DNA of 64,000 nt from Nocardia araoensis NBRC 100135 (GTDB lineage: Bacteria; Actinomycetota; Actinomycetes; Mycobacteriales; Mycobacteriaceae). Positions 23,859 to 32,782 of this stretch are shown here, piece after piece; position 1 is the first letter of the stretch, and the number at the start of each line of letters is the position of its first letter. The stretch lies in assembly GCF_000308435.1 (NCBI RefSeq), contig NZ_BAFR01000034.1:124001-188000 (forward strand), in the 5' to 3' direction. Made by a program: the position numbers and the translations under genes. Under the pieces are notes generated by a model, which saw nothing but the letters and a program-made list of their open reading frames with translations, searched no databases and was not told the DNA's origin.

Positions 23859-24286
23859 AAACCATTACTGGGCTGATCGCTGTGGCTGTGGTGATCGGCG
23901 TGAGTCCAGCGGCTACCGGCACGGCCCATGCCGCCCGCAGTTGCGATTTCGAGTTCACGCGCAGCGTACCGACGGTGCTACCGCCCCAGATCACGGGCGA
24001 CGGTATTGCCGCGTGTGATGTCCCGCCGGACGAACACATAGTCGTCTTGGCGTTGCAGCACGAGGAGGTCGGTCGATGGGAGGTTGTCTCTACCCGAACC
24101 GATTCGACCATCCCCCCACCGTTCCGGGGCGGTGGACACTCCTACGCGGTGTCGGCTGCGTGCTACGCCGGGAAGTGGCGCGTCAGCGTCGGTATACGCG
24201 GCAAGATTCAGGGGCACCAGTTCACCTACAACAACGCATCCGGCACGGTGGAGGTCCCTGCCTCGAAGTGTCACCCCCGATTCTGA
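23855..24286 (+). CDS. Secreted hypothetical protein with TTG start
   Basis: The frame encodes 143 residues from a TTG at 23855. The signal peptide KTITGLIAVAVVIGVSPAA with cleavage near GTAHA-ARS is clear. The mature part has four Cys residues (SCDFEF, AACDVPP, AACYAG, SKCHP), which suggests two disulfide bonds and a small beta-rich extracellular domain. The WRVSVGIRGKIQGHQF segment adds beta character. No family is recognised. It is cargo of remnant 2 and the only clearly exported product there. Confidence 0.68.
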   Translation: MKTITGLIAVAVVIGVSPAATGTAHAARSCDFEFTRSVPTVLPPQITGDGIAACDVPPDEHIVVLALQHEEVGRWEVVSTRTDSTIPPPFRGGGHSYAVSAACYAGKWRVSVGIRGKIQGHQFTYNNASGTVEVPASKCHPRF

Positions 24287-24299
24287 AGGAGCCAGAGTC

Positions 24300-24545
24300 G
24301 TGCCTACGCCTGAACCGATCGAGTATCCGATAGATCCTGACAACCCGCCGGAGTTCCCCGGAAAGCTGCCCCGAGAGCTTTCGGTGAAGGTCCGTGATCG
24401 GTTGCAGAAGATTGCCGAGGAAGTGAACCCGTATCTCGGTCCCGACCACCGGGCCATAGCCGCACTGCTCAAAGCTGCGGAAGAGTTGGCGGTAGTCACC
24501 TTCCCCAAGTCGGGGCGGTACGCCGAGTACACGCCAGACGAGTGA
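24300..24545 (+). CDS. Small hypothetical protein
   Basis: The frame encodes 81 residues from the GTG at 24300, after GAAGGAG. A Pro-rich start (PTPEPIEYPIDPDNPPEFPG) leads into a helical charged region with LSVKVRDRLQKIAEEVNPYL and IAALLKAAEELAVVTF. It looks soluble. No family is recognised. It is the last gene of the rightward set of remnant 2. Confidence 0.5.
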   Translation: MPTPEPIEYPIDPDNPPEFPGKLPRELSVKVRDRLQKIAEEVNPYLGPDHRAIAALLKAAEELAVVTFPKSGRYAEYTPDE

Positions 24546-24729
24546 GCCCAGCTGCCGGACAGGTGACGTAGATTCGTCAGTCATGACGGGTAGCCGCGCC
24601 ACCAGCAAGAGGCGTAACGGGGTCTGTAGTCCGGTTACTTCCCTGTTCAAGGGTGATTCTCGGGTTAGAACCCAGTCGGGACGTATCGGTTACCTCCTCC
24701 GTGGTGAGCCGGCCGCCCGTCCCAAGGTC

Positions 24730-24801
24730 GCGGTGATCGCATGGGCCACCGACCATCAGCGCGGGTCCGGCCATGCGTCTGTCACGGTGCAGTACCGATG
24801 A
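24730..24801 (+). pseudogene. Degenerate xth tail at the right element border
   Basis: In frame, the segment encodes AVIAWATDHQRGSGHASVTV-QYR and stop, a mutated version of the xth ending seen at 21325. Its stop overlaps the start of the intact RNase gene (ATGA). The gap 24546-24729 shows no supported gene. Confidence 0.7.
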
Positions 24802-24820
24802 GCCGGTCGATCAAGCGCGG
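24787..24820. repeat. 34-bp direct repeat, right copy (attachment-site-like)
   Basis: Identical over 34 bp to 21382-21415. It spans the xth-RNase gene junction and continues into the intact RNase gene. Confidence 0.8.
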
Positions 24821-25286
24821 TATCGGCTTGCTCGGCGCGGTGGCCTTGGTGGTGCTCGCCGCGGTGCTCGCGTTGTACGACGGTGGGAATACCACCACGT
24901 CCGCCCCGGCGAGTCGCGCGACCACCGCCGTGACGAGCACGGTCACCCCGACCAGCGCGGCGCCGCGCGGTGCGGACAGCGCGTCGCCGGTCACCCAGGC
25001 GTCCGGTGTCCCGGAACGCGCGTACGCCACGCTGCGGGAGATCGACGCGGGCCGGTGGCCGGATTCGGCGAACGCACCCGGCACCAAAGGGGGCGAGCGA
25101 TGGATGAATCGGGGTGGGGACCTGCCCGCGACCGATGGCTCCGGTAAGCCGATCACCTATCAGGAGTGGGACGTCAATCCCAAGCAATCCGGCCGATCCC
25201 GTGACGCCGAACGCATCGTCACCGGCAGCGACGGTTCGGCTTGGTACACCGGCGACCACTACAAGACCTTCACGAGGATGCGCTGA
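24798..25286 (+). CDS. Secreted or membrane-anchored barnase-like ribonuclease
   Basis: The frame encodes 162 residues. An N-terminal basic and hydrophobic segment (KRGIGLLGAVALVVLAAVLA) directs export or anchoring, followed by a Thr/Ala/Pro-rich linker to about residue 75. The C-terminal 85 residues are a microbial guanyl-specific RNase: VPERAYATLREIDAG, then PITYQEWDVNPK with the catalytic Glu, SRDAERIVTGSDG with the Arg, and WYTGDHYKTFTRMR with the catalytic His. It should cleave RNA after G. The gene shares one base (TGATG) with the barstar gene that follows, so toxin and inhibitor are co-translated. Before the element insertions it directly followed xth. Confidence 0.9.
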   Translation: MSRSIKRGIGLLGAVALVVLAAVLALYDGGNTTTSAPASRATTAVTSTVTPTSAAPRGADSASPVTQASGVPERAYATLREIDAGRWPDSANAPGTKGGERWMNRGGDLPATDGSGKPITYQEWDVNPKQSGRSRDAERIVTGSDGSAWYTGDHYKTFTRMR

Positions 25287-25780
25287 TGACAAAGACCGTC
25301 ACGCTGTCGCAGTTCCTTGCCCGCTCCGACGCCGACGACGCGCTGCCCAGGGCCGGACTCGCCCCGCCCCTCGTCACCTTCGGCACCCTCGCGGTCGACG
25401 CCGCCGACTTCAGCGGGGTGCGGGACAAGGCGCCCTCCGGATACCTGGTGCGCGAGTTGCGCGGCGCGAAGATGCCCACCACCGCCCGGCTCTTCGACGA
25501 GTTCGCCGCCGCGTTCCAGTTCCCCTACTACTTCGGCGAGAACAAGGACGCGTTCGACGAATGCCTGCGCGACCTGGACGATTTTCTCGGCGAAGGGGCC
25601 GGATACGTTGCCGTGGTGCGCGATTCGGCACAGTTGCTCGCCGACGAGCCGATCGAGCGTGACTGGTTCGCCGAGGCCATGCGCGACTGCGCGGCCTACT
25701 GGTCGCGGCGGGACGTGCTCTTCCGGGTGGTGCTGCAAGGCGACGCGCCCGACTTGGAAGACGTGTCCCTGCGCCTGTGA
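25286..25780 (+). CDS. Barstar-family RNase inhibitor
   Basis: The frame encodes 164 residues from the ATG overlapping the RNase stop. The barstar fold is recognised by KMPTTARLFDEFAAAFQFP, YYFGENKDAFDECLRDLDDF (acidic helix that plugs the RNase active site), and the C-terminal WSRRDVLFRVVLQGD. The N-terminal 60 residues extend beyond classical barstar. It acts in the cytoplasm to neutralise the RNase before export. Convergent with a tetR gene 9 nt away. Confidence 0.92.
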   Translation: MTKTVTLSQFLARSDADDALPRAGLAPPLVTFGTLAVDAADFSGVRDKAPSGYLVRELRGAKMPTTARLFDEFAAAFQFPYYFGENKDAFDECLRDLDDFLGEGAGYVAVVRDSAQLLADEPIERDWFAEAMRDCAAYWSRRDVLFRVVLQGDAPDLEDVSLRL

Positions 25781-25789
25781 CCAGGGCCG

Positions 25790-26425
25790 TTACCGCAGTT
25801 TCTCGGCCAGGTCCTCGCCGAGCAGGACGAACACGTCGACCGTCTGCTCGATCAACTCCTCGCGCGTGAGGTCGAGGCCGCCCTGGAGCCAGGCAGTCAG
25901 CGTCTGCACCAGGCCCCCGACCAGGTACAACGCCCGGAAGTCGACCACCGCAGCCGGGGCCGAGTCGGACATCCGGTAGAAATCCGTGCCCTCCGTGGCG
26001 ACCATCCGCGCGAACGCTCGCACCGTCTCGGTGGTGCGGGCCCGCAGTTCCGGCGTCGCCATGCCCGCGATCAGGGCGGCCTTCGCCTTGCGCGGGTCGT
26101 TGGTGAGCAGGTGCACGCCCGCGGTGATCGCGGCGTGCGCGGTCGCGCGCGTGTCCGGCGCGGCGGTGCGGACGGCGGCGAGGATGGCCGCGGCCAGTTC
26201 CGTGGCGATCCCGTCGATCAGGGCGGTGAGCACGGCGTCGCGACTGTCGAAGTTCTCGTAGTAGTACCGCTCGTTGAGACCGGCCCGCGCGCACAACCCC
26301 GACACGGTCAGCTTGCCCAGCCCTTCGGTGCCGATGATCTCCAGTGCGGCGTCGAGCAACGCCGCACGCCGCTGCGCCCGGCGCTCCTCGGCGGAAACAC
26401 CTCCATAAGTCCGTTGCGCCGTCAC
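25790..26425 (-). CDS. TetR-family regulator
   Basis: The frame encodes 211 residues from a GTG at 26425 (VTAQRTYGGVSAEERRAQRR). The helix-turn-helix reads LLDAALEIIGTEGLGKLTVS then GLCARAGLNERYYYENFDSR. The RTYGGVSAEERRAQRR start and ERYYYENF are typical of a common nocardial TetR subgroup. The C-terminal domain (VDFRALYLVGGLVQTLTAWL) is helical; the ligand is unknown. It is divergent from the MpaB-type oxygenase gene across 314 bp and may regulate it. Confidence 0.85.
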   Translation of the reverse strand: MTAQRTYGGVSAEERRAQRRAALLDAALEIIGTEGLGKLTVSGLCARAGLNERYYYENFDSRDAVLTALIDGIATELAAAILAAVRTAAPDTRATAHAAITAGVHLLTNDPRKAKAALIAGMATPELRARTTETVRAFARMVATEGTDFYRMSDSAPAAVVDFRALYLVGGLVQTLTAWLQGGLDLTREELIEQTVDVFVLLGEDLAEKLR

Positions 26426-26597
26426 CCTTCGATTCTTACAGGCCCGCCGAAGCCGGTGCCCTCGATCGCCGCGCACGCCGCCGGAGTCCCCCGCGTGTGC
26501 GGCAATCAGGTAGCGCTTGGCATCCGGCCACTGAGTCCGCGTGCCCTGTGTTCCAGCGCATGATCACCGACGTGCCCGCCGCACCGCAACCACGTCT

Positions 26598-26624
26598 TTC
26601 GAGCGAAGTGAGACCGAGCATGCG
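26598..26624. repeat. Dispersed 27-bp repeat, copy 2
   Basis: Matches 14963-14989 at 25 of 27 positions. Here too it lies in an intergenic region, upstream of an oxygenase gene. Confidence 0.55.
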
Positions 26625-26672
26625 AACACGCCGCGCCGTAGTCGCGGCAAATCGAACACAGCAATTTGGATA

Positions 26673-26717
26673 CATCCATTGCCAGAAAAGACTGTTCTGG
26701 TGGATGCTATTGCCAGA
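26673..26717. promoter_or_regulatory. Hairpin and direct repeats upstream of the oxygenase gene
   Basis: CATCCA-(TTG)-CCAGA at 26673-26686 pairs with TCTGG-TGGATG at 26696-26706. ATTGCCAGA occurs twice, at 26678-26686 and 26709-26717, 31 bp (three helical turns) apart, just before the ribosome-binding site. A regulator site is likely. Confidence 0.4.
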
Positions 26718-26739
26718 TGTTCTCGACGAGGAGGCGGCC

Positions 26740-27672
26740 ATGTCCGAGCCCGGCTATTTCAGTGACCACTCGATGGTCCGGCGGGTGATGACCAAGCGGG
26801 CGGTGGGGCTGACCTACGGTTTGCGCGCGCTGGTGATCGGCGCGGTGCACCCGCTGCTCTACGTCGGTACGGCGGAGAACACCGAGCACCGCATGACCCC
26901 CTACACTCGGCTGGCGCTGACCGGCCGCCTGTTCGAGGCGGTGTTCCTCGGTAGCAAAGCCGAGGCCGACCGCGCGCTGTCGTTCACCAGGAAACGGCAC
27001 GTCGAGGTACGTGGGGCGCTACCGGAGGACGCCGGAGCGCGGCACCCGGCAGGCACCGGATACTCCGCGCTCGACCCCCACCTGATGTTCATGACGATGG
27101 CCTTCACGTTCGACTCGGCCGAGGTGATGTACGACCTGCTGGTGCGCACCATGACCGACGGCGAGCGCGAAGGGCTCTACCAGGACTACGTGCGCTGGGG
27201 CGAGCTGTTCGGCATGCCCGCGGACGCGGCGCCCGCCAGTTATCCGGAGTTCCGGGCCTTCTTCGACGGCTATCTCGCCTCCGACGACCTGTTCCTCACC
27301 GACGAGGCGCGGCTGGTCGGCTCCTACCTGGCCGGACAGCGCGTCCCCTACTCGCGGGGTGTGCCGTTGCAGCAGGTCACCTCCGCGTTCTACCTGCTGG
27401 TGCAGGGAAGCCTGCCGCCGCGCGTCCGCCGGATGTACGGGATGCGCTGGGGTGTGGCGGAGGAGGTCGCCTACCAGGGGCTGTCGCGGGCGGTCCGTAC
27501 CGCGCACGTGTCGGTTCCGCTGGTGCCCCCGGTGCTGCGGGGCACGCTCGCCGGGCCCAGCGCGCCGGTCTACAAGATGCTGTCCAAGCGGGAACACGAA
27601 CTGGTCAGCGGCGGACGGCCGAGTATGCCCGGGGTGGACCCACGCAACTGGGTGCAGCGAAATTCGGCTTGA
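26740..27672 (+). CDS. MpaB/rubber-oxygenase-like protein (DUF2236)
   Basis: The frame encodes 310 residues from the ATG at 26740, behind GAGGAGG. It has the DUF2236 features RALVIGAVHPLLYVGTAENT, ARHPAGTGYSALDPHLMFMT (with a conserved His of the b-type haem site in latex-clearing relatives), and SYLAGQRVPYSRGVPLQQVT. Family members are haem oxygenases or uncharacterised proteins of lipid and terpenoid metabolism. No signal peptide is visible, so it should be cytoplasmic. The substrate is unknown. A TetR gene is divergent upstream. Confidence 0.85.
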   Translation: MSEPGYFSDHSMVRRVMTKRAVGLTYGLRALVIGAVHPLLYVGTAENTEHRMTPYTRLALTGRLFEAVFLGSKAEADRALSFTRKRHVEVRGALPEDAGARHPAGTGYSALDPHLMFMTMAFTFDSAEVMYDLLVRTMTDGEREGLYQDYVRWGELFGMPADAAPASYPEFRAFFDGYLASDDLFLTDEARLVGSYLAGQRVPYSRGVPLQQVTSAFYLLVQGSLPPRVRRMYGMRWGVAEEVAYQGLSRAVRTAHVSVPLVPPVLRGTLAGPSAPVYKMLSKREHELVSGGRPSMPGVDPRNWVQRNSA

Positions 27673-28725
<1,053 letters not shown>

Positions 28726-28809
28726 GCGGCCGCTCGCCTCCGCCGGGCGGTTGTCGCGCGCTCGACCGGGTATCACCGGTGCGAGGTCTCTCGGTCGAAG
28801 GGGCGAACG

Positions 28810-29841
28810 GTGCAGGTGATCGACAATGTCAAAGCTGGGATCGAACGCCGGATCCACGCGCAGCCGTGGCTGGACCATATGGTCCGTGCGGCGGGGCGCT
28901 ATCAGCGGCAACGGGGTGACTACTACGCGGCGGGCATCACGTATTTCACTGTGCTGTCGTTGTTTCCGCTGCTCATGATCGCTTTCGCGGTCGCGGGCGT
29001 GATCTTGTCCAGCAATCCGGATCTGCTCGGGGAGTTGCAGGCCAAGATCGTCGAGAACATTCCCGGCTCGTTCGGCACCCAGTTGAACGATTTGATCGAT
29101 CAGGCGGTCGATTCCCGGCGCACGGTCGGCGCGCTCGGTCTGATCACCGGCGTGTACAGCGGGCTCGGCTGGATGGCCAACCTGCGCGCTGCGCTCACCG
29201 AGCAATGGGACCAGAAGTCTCCGGACGGTAACTGGCTGATGACCAAGCTCTCCGATCTGGGTGCGCTGATCGGTCTCGGTCTCGCGTTCACCGTGTCGCT
29301 GGGGCTGTCGGCGCTGGCGTCGAGTTCCCTGGGCAGCCAGCTGCTCGACGACCTCGGCCTCGGCGACCTGCCCGGTGCGGACGTGTTGCTGTCGCTGTTG
29401 TCGATCGCGCTCGGTTTCCTCGCCTCCTGGGCGGTGTTCGCGTGGGTCATCGCGCGGTTGCCCCGGGAGCCGGTGACGCTGGCCAGTGCCGCCAAGGCGG
29501 CCGGTCTGGCGGCGCTGGTCTTCGAAGTGTTCAAGATCGTCGCCTCGATCTACCTGCAATCGGTGCTCAACAGCCCGGCGGGCGCCACCTTCGGCTCGAT
29601 CATCGGTCTGATGGTGTTCACCTACGTCACCTACCGCATCGTCCTGTTCGCCACGGCGTGGGCCGCCACCGCCGCGGAGAACGAGCCGGAAGCCGAGATT
29701 CCCGCACCGGGGCCTGCGGTGATCGCGCCGCGGGTCGGCGCACGTGACGTGTCGATGGGAGTGGGCGCCGCCTTCTTCGGCGCGGGTGCGCTTGCCGCCC
29801 TTGCCCTTTCCGGATTGCGCAGGTCACCGGACCGGCGGTGA
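28810..29841 (+). CDS. YihY/YhjD family inner-membrane protein
   Basis: The frame encodes 343 residues from a GTG at 28810. The family core YYAAGITYFTVLSLFPLLMI and several hydrophobic helices (five or six) are present. LGSQLLDDLGLGDLPGADVL and YLQSVLNSPAGATFGSIIGL are typical late segments. The C-terminal 50 residues are Pro/Ala-rich and end in a basic tail. In other bacteria members were once called RNase BN/BrkB by mistake and YhjD has been linked to lipopolysaccharide transport; the actinobacterial role is unknown. It is convergent with the carboxypeptidase gene, 4 nt apart. Confidence 0.9.
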   Translation: MQVIDNVKAGIERRIHAQPWLDHMVRAAGRYQRQRGDYYAAGITYFTVLSLFPLLMIAFAVAGVILSSNPDLLGELQAKIVENIPGSFGTQLNDLIDQAVDSRRTVGALGLITGVYSGLGWMANLRAALTEQWDQKSPDGNWLMTKLSDLGALIGLGLAFTVSLGLSALASSSLGSQLLDDLGLGDLPGADVLLSLLSIALGFLASWAVFAWVIARLPREPVTLASAAKAAGLAALVFEVFKIVASIYLQSVLNSPAGATFGSIIGLMVFTYVTYRIVLFATAWAATAAENEPEAEIPAPGPAVIAPRVGARDVSMGVGAAFFGAGALAALALSGLRRSPDRR

Positions 29842-29845
29842 GCGA

Positions 29846-31147
29846 TCAGCGTCGCCGGGCGGCTCGCCGTGCCGCCAGCAGGAGAGCGGCGACCACCAGG
29901 ACGCCGCCGATGATCAGCACGGTTTGCGCACCGGTGCGGCGATCTCCGGTGTGTGGCATGGCGGACGGATCGCTGCCCGGCGACGATGCCGTCGCCGAGT
30001 CGGAGCCCGGCGTGGGCGGCGCGGCCAGGGTGGCTCCGCTGTGGTCGCGCTGGGGTACCACCGCGCCGGGCAGGTTGCCGATCGAGGCGCCGCGGGGCAG
30101 CGCGAACCCGTAGTCGAGCAGGCGTGCGGCCTGTTCCCACGGGCGCACCGGCTGCACGTCGGCCTTGAGGAGGGTGACGGCGAGCCTGCGGCCGCCCCGC
30201 TGGGCGGCGGCGACGAAGGTCTGGCGCGCGTCGTCGGTGAAACCGGTCTTGCCGCCGAGAGCGCCGTCGTAGTTGTAGAGCAGCTGGTTGTCGTTGCCGA
30301 TCGGGTAGCCGGGGCGATCGGTGTCGCCCGGAACGGCCGGGTCGGCGGGGTAGCCGGGGAAGTCGACCTGCTCGGTGTGGATCAACTCGGCGAACAGCGG
30401 GATGGTCATCGCCTCGCGGAACAGCACCGCGAGGTCGTAGGCCGAGGTGCTCATGCCGGGGCCGTCCAGCCCGGACGGAGTGGCCGTGCGAGTGTCCATG
30501 GCGCGCAACGACTTCGCCAGGTCGTTCATCTTCGCGACGGTCGCGGCGTCGCCGCCGAGCTGCGCGGCGATGGCATGGGCCGCGTCGTTGCCCGAGGCCA
30601 TGATCAGCGCCTGCATGAGCTGCCGGTTGGTGTAGCGGCCGCCCGGCCCCATGCCGACCCGGGTGCCGTCGACGTTGGCGTCGTCCTGCGTGCCGACGAC
30701 CACCTTGTCGAGATTCAGCGTGCGCAGCGCCAGCGTGGCCAGCAGCACTTTGATCGTGCTCGCGGGCCGGTAGCGACCGTGCGGGTCTTTCGCGGCCAGC
30801 ACCTCTCCGGTGTCCAGATCCGCCACCAGCCAAGCCGTCGCCGAAATGTCCGGTGGAGCGGGCGGCGCGGCTTTGGGGAGCACGACGCCGCACTCGCCGA
30901 GGCGGGTCCCTCCGATCGGCGGGGAAGGGATCGGGAGCGGCGTAGGGGTGGACTGTCCCGGCGCGGGCACCTCGGAGGCGTCGATCGGAGCAGGCGGCGA
31001 TGTCTTCTGCGGGCACCCATCCGTGTTCGGGGTGGTGAACGGCGTGGTGGTGCTGGGCGCTGCCAGGGACGGCGTGGCCGTCGCTCCGAACGCGGCGACG
31101 GCGAGCACGGCGCCTACGCAGAGCAAGGCACGGCGAGTGATCTTCAT
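29846..31147 (-). CDS. D-alanyl-D-alanine carboxypeptidase (PBP, DacB-type)
   Basis: The frame encodes 433 residues. A signal peptide ([20 protein letters not shown] with cleavage near SLAA) is followed by a Pro/Thr-rich linker to about residue 95. The S11 peptidase domain follows: the nucleophile in [15 protein letters not shown] (SxxK), [16 protein letters not shown] (SGN), and [13 protein letters not shown] (KTG). It trims the terminal D-Ala from peptidoglycan stem peptides outside the membrane. The C-terminus has MPHTG, a hydrophobic helix ([17 protein letters not shown]) and an Arg-rich end, which serves as a membrane anchor and looks like a sortase signal. The mycobacterial homologue lies near trpS as well. 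Confidence 0.93.
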   Translation of the reverse strand: MKITRRALLCVGAVLAVAAFGATATPSLAAPSTTTPFTTPNTDGCPQKTSPPAPIDASEVPAPGQSTPTPLPIPSPPIGGTRLGECGVVLPKAAPPAPPDISATAWLVADLDTGEVLAAKDPHGRYRPASTIKVLLATLALRTLNLDKVVVGTQDDANVDGTRVGMGPGGRYTNRQLMQALIMASGNDAAHAIAAQLGGDAATVAKMNDLAKSLRAMDTRTATPSGLDGPGMSTSAYDLAVLFREAMTIPLFAELIHTEQVDFPGYPADPAVPGDTDRPGYPIGNDNQLLYNYDGALGGKTGFTDDARQTFVAAAQRGGRRLAVTLLKADVQPVRPWEQAARLLDYGFALPRGASIGNLPGAVVPQRDHSGATLAAPPTPGSDSATASSPGSDPSAMPHTGDRRTGAQTVLIIGGVLVVAALLLAARRAARRR

Positions 31148-31203
31148 CGCCGATGAGCCTAGCGAGCGGTCGGGTGATCGGTCATTCCATCCCTTCGGTG
31201 GTA

Positions 31204-31249
31204 TTGACAGCGACTACTAAATGAGAGCTACTATCAAAAAACTGTAGCT
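31204..31249 (+). promoter_or_regulatory. Promoter and inverted repeat before the MFS pump
   Basis: TTGACA (31204-31209) and TACTAT (31229-31234) could be -35 and -10 elements with 19-bp spacing. AGCTAC (31226-31231) and GTAGCT (31244-31249) form inverted arms overlapping the -10, a likely operator for the TetR protein encoded downstream. Confidence 0.5.
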
Positions 31250-31267
31250 ACCATTTCTGGAGGCGTC

Positions 31268-32782
31268 ATGAAGAACGACTCGCCCCGTCGCTGGCTCGCC
31301 CTCGGCGCGCTGGCCGTGGCGATGCTGACCATCGGGCTCGATGTCACCGTGCTGACCGTGGCGCTGCCCACGCTCGCGGTCGACCTCAACGCGAATACCG
31401 CTGCGCTGCAATGGTTCAGCAGTGCCTACACGCTGGCGCTGGCCGCGGTGATGCTGCCCGCTGGCGCGCTCGGCGACCGCTACGGCCGCAAGAAGTTCCT
31501 GCTCGCCGCGCTGGTGCTGTTCGGTGTGGCGTCCATCGCGTGCGCCGTGGCCACCTCGCCCGGCGAGCTCATCGCGGCGCGCGTCGTGCTCGGCGTCGCG
31601 GCGGCGGCGATGATGCCGCTGTCGATGTCGGTGCTGCCCGCGCTGTTCCCCGCACCGGCCGATCTCCAGCGGGCGCTCACCATCTGGATCACCTCGACCG
31701 CGATCGGCCTACCGCTGGGCCCGATCGTGGGCGGCTGGTTGCTGCGGAACCTCTGGTGGGGTTCGGTGTTCCTGATCAACGTGCCGATGGTCGTGATCGG
31801 TGCGTGCGCCGTCGCCGCTCTGGTGCCCGAGTCGCGCAGCGCGCAGCGCTTCCGGATCGACCTGCCCGGCGTCGCGTTGTCCGCGACGGGCATGCTCGGG
31901 CTCACCTACGGCTTCATCCGGATCGGCGAGAAGGGCTGGGGCGACGGCCCGGCCTGGGCGACCATCGCGGCCGGTGTGCTGCTGCTCGGCGCGTTCCTGC
32001 TCTGGCAGCGCAGGACCACGCATCCGCTGATCGATCTCGGTCTCTTCGCCGCCGACGGATTCCGCTGGGGGACGGCCTTTTCGATCGTGGTGAACTTCGC
32101 CATGTTCGGCATGTTCTTCACCGTTCCGCAGTACTTCCAGGCGGTGCTCGGCGTGGACGCGCTCGGCAGCGGCCTGCGGTTGCTCCCGTTGATCGCCGGT
32201 TTGCTGGTCGGCAGCAGGCTGGTCGACAAAGTGCTGCCGAAACTGGGCGTCCGCGTGGTGGTTGCCGCCGGATTCGCCCTGTTGGCAGGCTCGCTGGCAC
32301 TGGGCGCGTCGACCACCGTTGACAGCGGTTACGGCTTCGCCGCACTGTGGCTGACGCTGCTCGGTGCCGGTATGGGGCTGGTGATGCCCGCGGCCATGGG
32401 CATGGCGATGGGCGACCTGGACGCCGAGCGCTCCGGCTCCGGTTCCGCGCTGTTGCAGGCGCTGCGCCAGGCGGGCGGCACCATCGGCGTCGCGGTGCTG
32501 GGCACCGTGCTGTCCACCCGATACCGGTCGGAACTGGGCGCGCTGAATCGCGAACCGATCTCCGACGGCGTGAACGCGGGCGTCGCCACGGCGCACAAGC
32601 TGGGCGATCCGTCGATGCTGCACCAGGTGCAGGTGGCGTTCCTCGGCGGCATGAGCGCGATGCTGTGGGCCTGCGCCGCGCTGTGCGTGCTGGCGGCGGT
32701 GCTCACGGCGACGTTGGTGCGCACCCGGCAACCCGCCCGGGCGCCCGAGCCGGGTGCGGCAGAATCGATTCATGTCGGTTGA
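31268..32782 (+). CDS. DHA2-type MFS efflux transporter (14 TM)
   Basis: The frame encodes 504 residues, with CTGGAGG upstream of the ATG. MFS motifs: TIGLDVTVLTVALPTLAVDL in helix 1, GALGDRYGRKKFLL (motif A), and STAIGLPLGPIVGGWLL (antiporter motif C). The central extra helix pair is present, giving 14 helices. It should expel drugs or toxic metabolites by proton antiport. Its end overlaps by 11 nt the start of a TetR gene, so pump and repressor form one operon behind the palindromic promoter. Confidence 0.92.
   Translation: MKNDSPRRWLALGALAVAMLTIGLDVTVLTVALPTLAVDLNANTAALQWFSSAYTLALAAVMLPAGALGDRYGRKKFLLAALVLFGVASIACAVATSPGELIAARVVLGVAAAAMMPLSMSVLPALFPAPADLQRALTIWITSTAIGLPLGPIVGGWLLRNLWWGSVFLINVPMVVIGACAVAALVPESRSAQRFRIDLPGVALSATGMLGLTYGFIRIGEKGWGDGPAWATIAAGVLLLGAFLLWQRRTTHPLIDLGLFAADGFRWGTAFSIVVNFAMFGMFFTVPQYFQAVLGVDALGSGLRLLPLIAGLLVGSRLVDKVLPKLGVRVVVAAGFALLAGSLALGASTTVDSGYGFAALWLTLLGAGMGLVMPAAMGMAMGDLDAERSGSGSALLQALRQAGGTIGVAVLGTVLSTRYRSELGALNREPISDGVNAGVATAHKLGDPSMLHQVQVAFLGGMSAMLWACAALCVLAAVLTATLVRTRQPARAPEPGAAESIHVG

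Larger units (their letters stand above)
21382..24820. mobile_element. Integrative-element remnant 2 bounded by 34-bp direct repeats
   Basis: Perfect 34-bp repeats at both ends bracket about 3.4 kb that carries a DUF5753/XRE regulator, a DUF6879 protein, a companion protein and a divergent run of five very small genes, one secreted. Regulator pairs of this kind are typical of actinomycete integrative and conjugative elements. No integrase, Rep or TraB-like gene is present, so this is probably a deletion derivative that cannot move by itself. Confidence 0.65.

Noticed and set aside
24583..24801. 72-codon plus-strand frame before the RNase gene
   Set aside because: Its C-terminal part is the degenerate xth tail and the rest has no supporting features, so it is treated as element-border debris.
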